A stretch of DNA of 12,861 nt from Pseudobdellovibrionaceae bacterium (GTDB lineage Bacteria > Bdellovibrionota > Bdellovibrionia > Bdellovibrionales > JAMPXM01). The notes under the pieces are model-generated. The model saw only the letters and a program-made list of their open reading frames with translations, ran no database searches and was not told the DNA's origin. The DNA is taken from contig JAEUWE010000073.1 of assembly GCA_016791465.1 (NCBI GenBank), positions 1 through 12,861 of the forward strand, given 5' to 3'. The first letter of the stretch is position 1. Each line of letters opens with the position of its first letter. Made by a program: the position numbers and the translations under genes. Below, in pieces: positions 1 to 6,917 of this stretch.

Positions 1-36
1 CAGGCAAAAGGTATAGGCATTGCAGCCATACGACTT

Positions 37-963
37 ATGCTCCGACGCCAGAATAGCTGCACGACTCTTACCCGCTCGTTCGCACTCTCCATCGCGATCG
101 CAATTGGCCTCGGCACAATAGCACATGCGCATGACGACCAAAGAACTTCGTGCGAGAATGCATATCGAAAACTGGTGCGGACAGATTCCAAAGGCCTTCG
201 ACAACTCTCCGTGGGTCTGTTCTTTGGCTATCGAAACTCAGAACTAAACCCGTTCGATACGGGACCCGAGGAACGCGAGTACTTTGAAGCACGCCTCCAA
301 CGCCGATGCCACACCAAAGACGCAACACAGTTCTGCGGATTTACACCATCTGGCCGTGAGGCTCATGAATTCGTAAAGACCGCTAGAGTCCAAGGTGAAA
401 CACTGCCACTTTTTATTCGTCTTTATTCCGTCAATCCGACGATGGGACAGCAAACGAGCGTCGATCCGCGCGACCGGCGAAATGTAAAGCTTGCGGAAGA
501 ATGGATTGAGCAACTCCAGCGCTCGACGCAACAGGACACTGCCACACTGGTGATCAGTCACTCGCGTGGTGGCGCCGGGCCCGATCCATTTCCTCAACGC
601 GGCTATTTCGAACTTCTTTGGAACTCCTACTTTGGAGATAACCTCTCCTTTATCACGAAGGCCCTCTCTCCCGCAGGATCAGCACAAATCCTTGGCCTGC
701 TCTCTTGTCAGTCCGATCGCTACTTTCATAAAGCATTGAAAAAAAGAATTCGACACGGGGGAAAGGCCACCGAAGAAGTGAGCCTCATTCTTTCTTCTGT
801 CGACACTTATCCCAGCGACAATCTTCTCGCTGTTGAATCCATTGTCGGCGGCCTCGGCCAGGGCATTTGCCCAAAAGAAATTCAACACCTTTTTAAAATA
901 GGTGATGGCGAATACTCGCCGCGCGACTCATTTATTTTCCACTGGGCAGCGGAGATGCGCTGA
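37..963 (+). CDS. Secreted protein of unknown function, possible caspase-like (clan CD) fold
   Basis: The 308-residue product starts with a basic stretch, a hydrophobic core at about residues 15-28 and an Ala-His-Ala site, so signal peptidase I cleavage after about residue 31 is likely and the protein should be periplasmic or exported. I do not recognise a named family. In the second half, a predicted beta strand ends in an SHSRGG motif with His175, and a later strand ends in LLSCQSD with Cys224. A His after one strand and a Cys after the next is the arrangement seen in caspase-like peptidases, so that fold is possible but unproven. Other cysteines lie at 39, 91, 100 and 278 and could form disulfides. 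No clear Shine-Dalgarno precedes the ATG; an AAAGG lies about 25 bases upstream, too far to be convincing. The last 32 bases overlap the end of the convergent membrane-protein gene. Coding is clear; function is open. Confidence 0.8.
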   Translation: MLRRQNSCTTLTRSFALSIAIAIGLGTIAHAHDDQRTSCENAYRKLVRTDSKGLRQLSVGLFFGYRNSELNPFDTGPEEREYFEARLQRRCHTKDATQFCGFTPSGREAHEFVKTARVQGETLPLFIRLYSVNPTMGQQTSVDPRDRRNVKLAEEWIEQLQRSTQQDTATLVISHSRGGAGPDPFPQRGYFELLWNSYFGDNLSFITKALSPAGSAQILGLLSCQSDRYFHKALKKRIRHGGKATEEVSLILSSVDTYPSDNLLAVESIVGGLGQGICPKEIQHLFKIGDGEYSPRDSFIFHWAAEMR

Positions 964-2536
964 CAGCTGGTGAAGGCACCGGCGCTTGCACTGCCGCCGC
1001 CGCCACGATACCTCGCCGATCGTAATAGGGCTTCACCGTCGAACAGAAGTCTTCAGGCTCCTCTCCAGGCCGATGTTCAATGCAAACCACACGATACGAC
1101 TCTTCCGTCCACGGTACTTTTCGAAGCGCCGCAAACTGCTCCAGATAAGCCCGTCGCTCCCAATCGCTCGGCTGCATTTGTTTTCTATACTTTCGCGCAA
1201 GCGCCAGATGCATGATCGCGTAACGCTCATAGACCGCCATCTCCAGCGGCTTCGGTTCAACCACTTCGCTCAGCTCGAGATTCGAACGGACCATCACTCC
1301 CCGCAGTCCACCAAAGCCAAAACCAAACTGTGTTGGCTCCGACTCACTCGCCAGTGGACTCACCAAAATTCCGTAACCAAGAAACTCAATGCGTGCGCCG
1401 CGATCTAAGCTCGGCAGCCGCGCAACCCACAATGACTTCTTCTCTTTCAATAGACCCTGTATGGTTGCGTCGTCGAGCGCCGCGAACCGCGGAGTGACTT
1501 TCGACTTCTCTCCGCGTTGCATTTGAACGTACTTCGAAAGCGACCACTCCGTTGGAGTCGATAAATACGCATCCAACTTCTGGTCGTGACCGTCTTCAAT
1601 ATTGCGGGCCGCATCGGCAAGGATCGAGCTCCACCCCGGGTGCGCGAGTTTCCAGGCCTCCGCGCGAGTCGCAAATAGACCGAACTGCAGCAGTAAGCTG
1701 AACAGCACAATCGCTCCTGTCGCAGCCGCACTTATCGAGAGAACAGCACGGCGGCCTTCAATCAGGGCTGTTTGCGCAGTGAGCATCATCGCCCAAGACA
1801 CAGCTCCAACCAATGCCAAGCGCAGCTCACCGCCGCCGCCCAATAGAACGACACCTGCGCCCAATCGGTCTTCATGCAAAACACCCGTCATCGCCGAGTA
1901 TGCGGGCCACACGCCACCCGAAAGTGCAATCAGCAGCGCAAAGCCGATCAACATCGCAATCAGCGTCTTGTCGGCTGCATGGCGATCGCCTGAAGCGCGC
2001 CCCATCACCGCCCGATAGAGAACAGGAATTAAACCGGCGATGCTCATACCAATCGCGAGGCCTTCAAAAAAACGAGCCACGACAATCACTGACGGCTTCC
2101 GTTCAAAACGCAGAAACCATCCCACCGTTGTCGCCGCAATCGCAAAACTAAATCCGGTCGGCACAACCGATGACCAGAGAAACGCCGGCAACAAACATCC
2201 AGCAAGCAAGAGCGCAAAGCCTTTATCGCGAACGCCCGCTGCACTCATCACTCGCCACAAAACCAAAATCACACTCGCCACGGCAAACCACGCGTGAAGT
2301 GCCGCCACCGTTGGGTAGAGAAGATTGACATCGACTTCTCCACTCAACGAGCTCCAGACCGAGACCGCGCTCTGCCAAACAGAATTGATAAGCTCAGGAT
2401 GAAGACTTTCAAATGGTGTCTTGGACCACACAACGCTGATCGTATCAGCTGAAATCATCGACTGCGGAGCCACCGGCAAGAGCCAGTACAACAACGCCGC
2501 ATACAGAGCACCCATCAGCAAAATAAAGATAATCAT
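932..2536 (-). CDS. Polytopic membrane protein, possibly glycosyltransferase-C / DUF2723-like
   Basis: This 534-residue protein has about eight hydrophobic segments: roughly residues 3-22, 76-97, 107-125, 127-143, 150-176, 190-214, 226-258 and 264-290. A soluble tail of about 240 residues follows, ending in an Ala/Pro-rich stretch. It should sit in the inner membrane. The first long loop carries an HPEL motif (His46-Pro47), and the membrane part is followed by a soluble domain. That layout recalls GT-C or DUF2723-type proteins, but the usual N-terminal Asp motif is not evident, so this is only a weak suggestion. The ATG lies 7 bases after the rsmJ stop with no good Shine-Dalgarno, so it is probably translated by coupling as the last gene of the operon. 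Its 3' end runs 32 bases into the convergent secreted-protein gene. Function unknown. Confidence 0.85.
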   Translation of the reverse strand: MIIFILLMGALYAALLYWLLPVAPQSMISADTISVVWSKTPFESLHPELINSVWQSAVSVWSSLSGEVDVNLLYPTVAALHAWFAVASVILVLWRVMSAAGVRDKGFALLLAGCLLPAFLWSSVVPTGFSFAIAATTVGWFLRFERKPSVIVVARFFEGLAIGMSIAGLIPVLYRAVMGRASGDRHAADKTLIAMLIGFALLIALSGGVWPAYSAMTGVLHEDRLGAGVVLLGGGGELRLALVGAVSWAMMLTAQTALIEGRRAVLSISAAATGAIVLFSLLLQFGLFATRAEAWKLAHPGWSSILADAARNIEDGHDQKLDAYLSTPTEWSLSKYVQMQRGEKSKVTPRFAALDDATIQGLLKEKKSLWVARLPSLDRGARIEFLGYGILVSPLASESEPTQFGFGFGGLRGVMVRSNLELSEVVEPKPLEMAVYERYAIMHLALARKYRKQMQPSDWERRAYLEQFAALRKVPWTEESYRVVCIEHRPGEEPEDFCSTVKPYYDRRGIVAAAAVQAPVPSPAVSASPLPSGK

Positions 2537-2543
2537 ATGAAGA

Positions 2544-3269
2544 TCATTGGCGAGGTGAAGTAACCCGACAAGGGTAAATATCGTAACCCGCGACCTTGCC
2601 CTCGATACGATTCACCGGACCGGGATCCAGTAGAACCGGGGGAGCGCCGGTCGGCCTTTTAACGACCACTCGCCCACTGACCACACCCGTCGCGTCACGA
2701 AGAAAATCGGCCGGACTCAGGCCCCCAACCCCGGCGCCATACAAAAGATCACGCAAAGTCGCCATCTCTTTTCGAGGCAATGATTTTCCTTTTTTTGATT
2801 CATCCTCAAACATCGGATCAAAATAAACGCCATGCGGCTTCTCTCCCGCCGCCTTCAGCTCACGTAAAACGTAAGCTCCCTCACCCTCCACGACCTGAAA
2901 ATCGAGTTCGGGTTCACCGCGTTCAGCTCGCGCATCAACCATTCGCTGCCAGCCGTCTTTCAAAAGCGCGTAGACCAGCGGATTCCGTTCGACAGCAAGA
3001 ACCCGATAGCCTGCGAGCGCCAAAAGATAAGCATCGGTTCCAAGTCCCGCCGAACAATCGACAATCAGTCGCCCCGCCCGCTCGCGCGGCGAAAGACCAA
3101 AACTCTTCACTACCATTTCACCGTCGACTCCACCGCGACGACGAAACTTCATCTGAGCGCTATCAAAATCAACGAGAATTGGGTTCTGCTTTGGGCGTTC
3201 GCGATCAAATAGCGCCACCGCAACAGTATCGGCGAATGGGACGCTCTCCACATAAAATCGATCGTTCAT
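2544..3269 (-). CDS. rsmJ: 16S rRNA (guanine1516-N2)-methyltransferase, RsmJ family
   Basis: The product should use S-adenosylmethionine to methylate the exocyclic N2 of a guanine in 16S rRNA (G1516 in E. coli numbering). The 241-residue sequence shows the family landmarks in order: a basic FRRRGG segment near residues 42-47 before the helix with VVKSFGL; the SAM-binding strand and loop VDCSAGLGTDA (about 70-80); the acidic ERNP turn at 94-97 that contacts the cofactor ribose; VYFDPMF at 148-154, the catalytic-region motif; VVVKRPTGAPP (201-211); and a final GYDIY (228-232). Length is close to the roughly 250 residues usual for RsmJ. The ATG overlaps the stop of the upstream prenyltransferase gene as ATGA, so translation is probably coupled. 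An rRNA-modifying enzyme between a lipid-quinone gene and a membrane-protein gene is an unexpected partner and is probably just co-transcribed. Confidence 0.9.
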   Translation of the reverse strand: MNDRFYVESVPFADTVAVALFDRERPKQNPILVDFDSAQMKFRRRGGVDGEMVVKSFGLSPRERAGRLIVDCSAGLGTDAYLLALAGYRVLAVERNPLVYALLKDGWQRMVDARAERGEPELDFQVVEGEGAYVLRELKAAGEKPHGVYFDPMFEDESKKGKSLPRKEMATLRDLLYGAGVGGLSPADFLRDATGVVSGRVVVKRPTGAPPVLLDPGPVNRIEGKVAGYDIYPCRVTSPRQ

Positions 3270-4387
3270 AGTGCCGATACGAACTGGTCGCCCCAGAAGT
3301 GAATCAAGTCACCGACAACAAATCCCGCAAAGAGCAGCCAGGCCAAGCGAAGCGCTCCTCGATAAAGCCCACGCATCTCTCCCGCAACCGGGGACTTAAT
3401 GCGCGACACGCGACCCAAAAGTGGACCGATCCCGCTGACGAGCGCGACGAGAGCAATCAATCGCTCAGGCCAAGGAGTCACGAAAACAAGAACCAGTGCA
3501 AAACTGAACATCAAAAGCCCAGAGCACAAAACAGTGAACGTCTTCGATGCATCGAACCCGGCACGCACCGGCCAGGTCAAAAGCCGCGCCTGACCATCCG
3601 TCAGAATGTTCTCAAAATTTTTCAAATGAATCGCGAGCAATGCCACCGAACCAAAGAGAGAACCCAGGAGCAGAGCCGATAGACTCCAACCTCCGGTCAA
3701 AGCCCAATTCAAGCCCACGGTCAGCATCGGACCGAACATAAACCACGCCGCGATCTCGGCGTAGCCGCGATACTTGAGACCAAAACGTGAGACAGCAAAC
3801 TCAAGCCCCGCCAAAAATGCTCCGACCGCGACAAGCGCCATTGGCCCCGCCGAGCGAGTCGCCAACACGTGCAGACCAATCGCACAGGCCACCACAAAAA
3901 GCGTCCACGCCACGGTCCGCACTTCACCTGCGCGCAACCAACCTTGCGCCAACACTCGTGCTCCACCATGAGACTCAACACGATCCCAACCACGCATATG
4001 ATCGTGATAGTCATCAAAGAGATTGATCGCGGCATGCAGAGCTATGATTCCAGAAATCACGCTCAAAACTTCGGTCATCGAGAGTGCTGTCGACGTTCCA
4101 AGCAATATTCCCAAAACTGAAACCATCGGCGCAAGCGACAGCACCCAAGTTTCAGGGCGCAAAGCCAATAGCCAAACCTTCATTAAAGACGGGCGGCGCA
4201 GGGCTGCCACATCGACGTACTCAAAGGTCCATTCGTTCAACTGGACACTGCGAAACAAATGCGGATTTAAGGACGAAACCAAAACCGGCCGAACTCGATC
4301 GCCACGTGTTCCATCGCGCCCCATCAGGTGCAAACGCAAACGCGGATCATCCGCCGTCAGTGTGACAAAACGATCCGTCGTCACCAT
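3266..4387 (-). CDS. UbiA-family prenyltransferase, MenA-like, with N-terminal extension
   Basis: An integral membrane enzyme of the UbiA superfamily, which moves a polyprenyl chain from its diphosphate onto an aromatic acceptor; for MenA the acceptor is 1,4-dihydroxy-2-naphthoate. I take the ATG at 4387. An AAGGA lies 4 bases upstream, and the ATG shares one base with the upstream stop (TGATG). A TTG 18 bases earlier has no ribosome site. The protein is then 373 residues. A soluble extension of about 70 residues precedes about eight or nine hydrophobic segments. The first Asp-rich motif is at Asn122 to Asp135 (NLFDDYHDHMRGWD), close to the MenA form. The second, at about 257-264 (NFENILTD), keeps only the last Asp and has Asn where the first is expected. 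Context (polyprenyl synthase upstream, hotdog thioesterase divergent) supports a menaquinone role, but the altered motif leaves the substrate uncertain. Confidence 0.85.
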   Translation of the reverse strand: MVTTDRFVTLTADDPRLRLHLMGRDGTRGDRVRPVLVSSLNPHLFRSVQLNEWTFEYVDVAALRRPSLMKVWLLALRPETWVLSLAPMVSVLGILLGTSTALSMTEVLSVISGIIALHAAINLFDDYHDHMRGWDRVESHGGARVLAQGWLRAGEVRTVAWTLFVVACAIGLHVLATRSAGPMALVAVGAFLAGLEFAVSRFGLKYRGYAEIAAWFMFGPMLTVGLNWALTGGWSLSALLLGSLFGSVALLAIHLKNFENILTDGQARLLTWPVRAGFDASKTFTVLCSGLLMFSFALVLVFVTPWPERLIALVALVSGIGPLLGRVSRIKSPVAGEMRGLYRGALRLAWLLFAGFVVGDLIHFWGDQFVSAL

Positions 4388-5331
4388 CAGTTCCTTTTTC
4401 GCCAATAGAGAAGCTGGGGCAACTCTTTGAGATCGCGGGTGACAGAAACCTCGTCCGGCAGAAGATCCGCCTGTAATTCCTGTAGACGATGCTGATAGAG
4501 GTCGATCAATCGTTGATTCTCTTGATCAAAATCACGGAGTCGACTCTCGAAGTGCTCCTCGCCAATTGCCGATTTAAACTCTCCAAGCGACTGACACTTG
4601 ATCGCTCGTTCAAAACGCGCACGGTCATTTTCGCGAAACTCCGCAAGCAGCCAAACCGAAAACGAATTCAAGTATCCAGACTTCAAATCTCCGAGAATCG
4701 CCTTGCCCTCGTCATTGCGCACATCAAAATCCAAAAGATCGTCGCTGCGCTGAAAAAGCACACCCAAAATCGTGCCACACTCTTCAAGGCGTCCCAATAA
4801 ACGATCGTCAACTCGGTGTTTGGCAATAAAAGGAGCACGCAAACACCACTTAAACAGGGAACCCGTCTTCAAATTGTGGACTCGATCCAAATCGGTCAAA
4901 CGCACCGACATATCCCGAACCAATGAGTCTTGTATCCACTCGCCCTCAAGCAGGTCCGAAATCGCCTGCGCGGTCTCTTGAATCAATCGAATATTGCCGT
5001 GAGCAGACAGGTTCACCATCACGCGCGCCAAAAGGTAATCGCCGGCCAAGACCGCATACTCGGGAGTGTATTTTGTCCAGGCCGCGGGCTTGCCACGACG
5101 AAGTGCCGAGCGATCGACAAGATCGTCGTGCAAAAGCGACGCATTATGAATGAACTCTATCGTTTGCCCCAAGAGATCGATCACGCGCGATTCAAGGCCC
5201 AGCGCAGAGCCGATTCGACCGATCAGGCGACTGCGGAAACCCTTGCCATCGCGGAACAGCTCATCATAGAGGCCGTTCAGCTTCGGAAGGTACGAGGGGA
5301 AATCACTGGGGCTATAGATCTTGATCTGCAT
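4387..5331 (-). CDS. Trans-polyprenyl diphosphate synthase (IspA/IspB/HepT type)
   Basis: This soluble enzyme should extend an allylic diphosphate with isopentenyl diphosphate units. The 314-residue sequence has the first Asp-rich motif LLHDDLVD (Asp69, Asp70, Asp73) and the second QRSDDLLDFD (Asp197, Asp198, Asp201), which bind the magnesium-diphosphate groups. LKTGSLF at about 154-160 is the usual Lys-Thr before helix G, and GKGFRSRL near 29-36 stands in for the GGKRxRP motif. Residues 4 and 5 before the first motif are Ser65 and Ala64. Small residues there usually allow long chains, which fits a quinone side chain. The usual GKxTLP after the second motif is replaced by a KSGYLNS stretch. 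First gene of the operon; its stop overlaps the prenyltransferase start. The ATG lacks an obvious Shine-Dalgarno. The exact chain length cannot be read from sequence. Confidence 0.9.
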   Translation of the reverse strand: MQIKIYSPSDFPSYLPKLNGLYDELFRDGKGFRSRLIGRIGSALGLESRVIDLLGQTIEFIHNASLLHDDLVDRSALRRGKPAAWTKYTPEYAVLAGDYLLARVMVNLSAHGNIRLIQETAQAISDLLEGEWIQDSLVRDMSVRLTDLDRVHNLKTGSLFKWCLRAPFIAKHRVDDRLLGRLEECGTILGVLFQRSDDLLDFDVRNDEGKAILGDLKSGYLNSFSVWLLAEFRENDRARFERAIKCQSLGEFKSAIGEEHFESRLRDFDQENQRLIDLYQHRLQELQADLLPDEVSVTRDLKELPQLLYWRKRN

Positions 5332-5340
5332 TCAGCGTCT

Positions 5341-5369
5341 GATGTTGCACCGCATTCCGCGCAAGTCAA
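5341..5369 (-). promoter_or_regulatory. Possible sigma70-type promoter of the polyprenyl synthase operon
   Basis: Within the 76-base divergent gap, the minus strand has TTGACT (complement of 5364-5369, 5 of 6 to the -35 consensus). A 17-base spacer follows, then a poor -10 (AACATC at 5346-5341, or CAACAT one base earlier) preceded by a TG. Transcription would start only a few bases before the ATG at 5331, giving a nearly leaderless message, which fits the missing Shine-Dalgarno. The -10 match is weak, so this is tentative. Confidence 0.3.
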
Positions 5370-5407
5370 ATGTTGTGAGCTGCGCCGCGAGCCCTCATTC
5401 TGGGGCC

Positions 5408-5818
5408 ATGCAGCCCTTCTCCTCATCCTTCACCGTACGCTTTGACGAAGCGGATCCCGCGGGCATTGGCTTTTTTGGCCACGTGCTTCGCTACCATCAC
5501 CACGCCTACGAGAGCTGGGTCGTTCAACATCTTGGCATCAGCTACAAAGAATGGTTCCTCAATTCCGAGTTTGGCATTCCACTGCGACGCTCAGAAACCG
5601 AGCACTTTGCGCCGCTTGAAGTCGGACAGACCTACACCATCACCGTGACCGTAGTCGAAACTCGTGATTCGGGCTTCTCTCTCGAAAGCGCTATCACGGC
5701 CCCTGGCGAGGCGAGTCCGCGTGCGCTCGTTCGCACTATTCACGTCTTTATCGACAGCAAGACTCGAGGAAAAATCGCAGTTCCTCCCCACATCAAAGGC
5801 AAACTTCTGGCAAAATAA
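5408..5818 (+). CDS. Hotdog-fold acyl-CoA thioesterase, 4-hydroxybenzoyl-CoA thioesterase family (candidate DHNA-CoA thioesterase)
   Basis: A 136-residue single-domain hotdog protein. Residues 10-26 (VRFDEADPAGIGFFGHV) match the family signature around the catalytic Asp (here Asp16 in DPAGI), followed by the long helix HHHAYESWV. The usual central-strand pattern FAPLEVGQTYTITVTV follows at about 67-82. The ATG at 5408 is chosen because the signature begins about 10 residues later. A longer reading from 5321 would add 29 residues with no family character and overlap the divergent gene. Upstream is only a weak GGGG. Enzymes of this family hydrolyse acyl-CoA or aroyl-CoA thioesters. Next to a MenA-like gene and a polyprenyl synthase gene, 1,4-dihydroxy-2-naphthoyl-CoA is a reasonable substrate, but general YbgC/4HBT activity cannot be excluded. 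Confidence 0.85.
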   Translation: MQPFSSSFTVRFDEADPAGIGFFGHVLRYHHHAYESWVVQHLGISYKEWFLNSEFGIPLRRSETEHFAPLEVGQTYTITVTVVETRDSGFSLESAITAPGEASPRALVRTIHVFIDSKTRGKIAVPPHIKGKLLAK

Positions 5819-5826
5819 CGCGTCTC

Positions 5827-5846
5827 GCCGCCATTGCCATGGCGGC
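5827..5846. other. Perfect 8-bp stem hairpin between thioesterase and CDF genes
   Basis: GCCGCCAT (5827-5834) and ATGGCGGC (5839-5846) form a perfect 8-base-pair GC-rich stem with a TGCC loop. It starts 8 bases after the thioesterase stop and ends 36 bases before the transporter start. Neither strand has a T-run after it, so it is not a standard intrinsic terminator. It could stabilise the 3' end of the thioesterase message, pause polymerase, or bind a protein. The structure is certain from sequence; a function is not. Confidence 0.5.
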
Positions 5847-5871
5847 CAGCGATGTACGAAAGTTGAGTCTT

Positions 5872-5876
5872 GAGGT
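5872..5876 (+). promoter_or_regulatory. Ribosome binding site that fixes the GTG start of the CDF gene
   Basis: GAGGT lies 6 bases before GTG at 5883. No in-frame ATG lies in the short upstream stretch, and this spacing makes the GTG the best start. Confidence 0.6.
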
Positions 5877-5882
5877 CATCAC

Positions 5883-6917
5883 GTGGAGTCTGACAGTCGC
5901 AGCCGTTCTTCCGGTACCATTTGGGATGATGCCTCAATCCGTCCGGTTATTTTCGCCATTCTCGGTAACGGAATCGTTACCATCGGCAAATTCCTCGGCT
6001 GGATGCTCAACCACAGTCCGTCGATGCTCGCGGAAAGTGTCCACTCACTCGCCGACACTTTAAACCAGGTCCTTCTCCTCGTCGGCATCGGCCACGGCCG
6101 CGGGCGACCAACCAAAGAGTTCCCGTTTGGCAAAGGACGCGCACGATACATCTGGAATCTCGTGAGTGCTGTCGGCATTTTCTTTGTCGGTTTTGGATTC
6201 ACCACCTGGCATGGCATTTCGCAACTCATCGCGGCCAGTCCAACCGACCCTGTGCACGACAGCACACTCCCAATGCTGATCTTGGTCATCTCGTTTCTGA
6301 TCGAAGGCTATACCCTGATCATCGCGTTCCGCGGCGTCACCGCAGCTCGAGGCGAGATGCCGTTCTGGGAGTTCGTGCGGAAAGGCGACGACCCCACTGG
6401 AGTCGCTGTCCTACTCGAAGATTCGATCGCAGTTCTCGGCGTCGTTACCGCATTTGTCGGTATTGGACTTTCCAAGTATCTGCAAAGCCCACTTCCCGAC
6501 GCGATCGCGTCGATTGTGATCGGCTTCCTTCTTGGCATCATGGCGGTTGTTCTTGCCATCGCCAATGGTCGTATTCTGATGGGTGTTGCAACAGATCCCG
6601 TCCGCGAACTCGAGATCAAAGAGTACCTCGAATCACTGCCCGCAATCGAACGTGTGACCAACATCAAAACCGCCGTTCTTGCGCCCGGAAGCGTGCGTCT
6701 TGCTGCTGAGATTGAATTTCACGGTAGCACCTTTATCGATCGTCACGTGATCGAACGAGACGCCGAGAGGATCCGCGATGGAGAGGATCCGACACCCGTT
6801 CTCTATGAAACCGCTGAGCGCATGGTTCGAGTCATGGGGCGCGAAATCAATCTTCTTGAGATTCAAATTCGCAACCAGTTTCCCGAAGTCACTTACATCG
6901 ACCTTGAAGTGAACTGA
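5883..6917 (+). CDS. Cation diffusion facilitator (CDF) family metal efflux transporter, SLC30A9-like
   Basis: A 344-residue inner-membrane transporter with about six hydrophobic segments and a C-terminal cytoplasmic domain. CDF proteins exchange zinc, iron, manganese or related divalent ions for protons. The second membrane helix carries HSLADTLNQ with His54 and Asp58, the usual metal-site spacing. It is followed by the family stretch FPFGKGRARYIWNLV (about 80-94). The fifth helix carries LLEDSIAVLG with Glu179 and Asp180, the pattern I associate with the ZnT9-like branch rather than the HxxxD of typical zinc exporters. The tail after about residue 235 has the short alternating strands and helices of the CDF dimerisation domain. 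The start is GTG with GAGGT 6 bases upstream. The stop overlaps the EamA start by one base, so the two are co-translated. Metal specificity cannot be told. Confidence 0.88.
   Translation: MESDSRSRSSGTIWDDASIRPVIFAILGNGIVTIGKFLGWMLNHSPSMLAESVHSLADTLNQVLLLVGIGHGRGRPTKEFPFGKGRARYIWNLVSAVGIFFVGFGFTTWHGISQLIAASPTDPVHDSTLPMLILVISFLIEGYTLIIAFRGVTAARGEMPFWEFVRKGDDPTGVAVLLEDSIAVLGVVTAFVGIGLSKYLQSPLPDAIASIVIGFLLGIMAVVLAIANGRILMGVATDPVRELEIKEYLESLPAIERVTNIKTAVLAPGSVRLAAEIEFHGSTFIDRHVIERDAERIRDGEDPTPVLYETAERMVRVMGREINLLEIQIRNQFPEVTYIDLEVN

Noticed and set aside
886..904. Imperfect hairpin CACCT...AGGTG near the convergent gene ends
   Set aside because: Only five outer pairs with an A-A mismatch, inside coding sequence, and no T-run after it on either strand; too weak to call a terminator.
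1602..2297. Several plus-strand open frames antisense to the membrane-protein gene
   Set aside because: Their products are rich in Pro, Arg, Ser and Ala with no domain signs, as expected from the reverse strand of a GC-rich gene.
4388..4405. TTG start for the prenyltransferase at 4405
   Set aside because: It lacks a ribosome site, whereas the ATG at 4387 has AAGGA 4 bases upstream and a TGATG junction.
5321..5407. N-terminal extension of the thioesterase from an ATG at 5321
   Set aside because: The 29 added residues have no hotdog features and would overlap the divergent polyprenyl synthase start; the ATG at 5408 fits the family.
6765..6791. Direct repeat GAGAGGATCCG at 6765-6775 and 6781-6791
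   Set aside because: The 16-base period puts the copies in different reading frames of the CDF gene, where they encode unrelated residues; probably chance.
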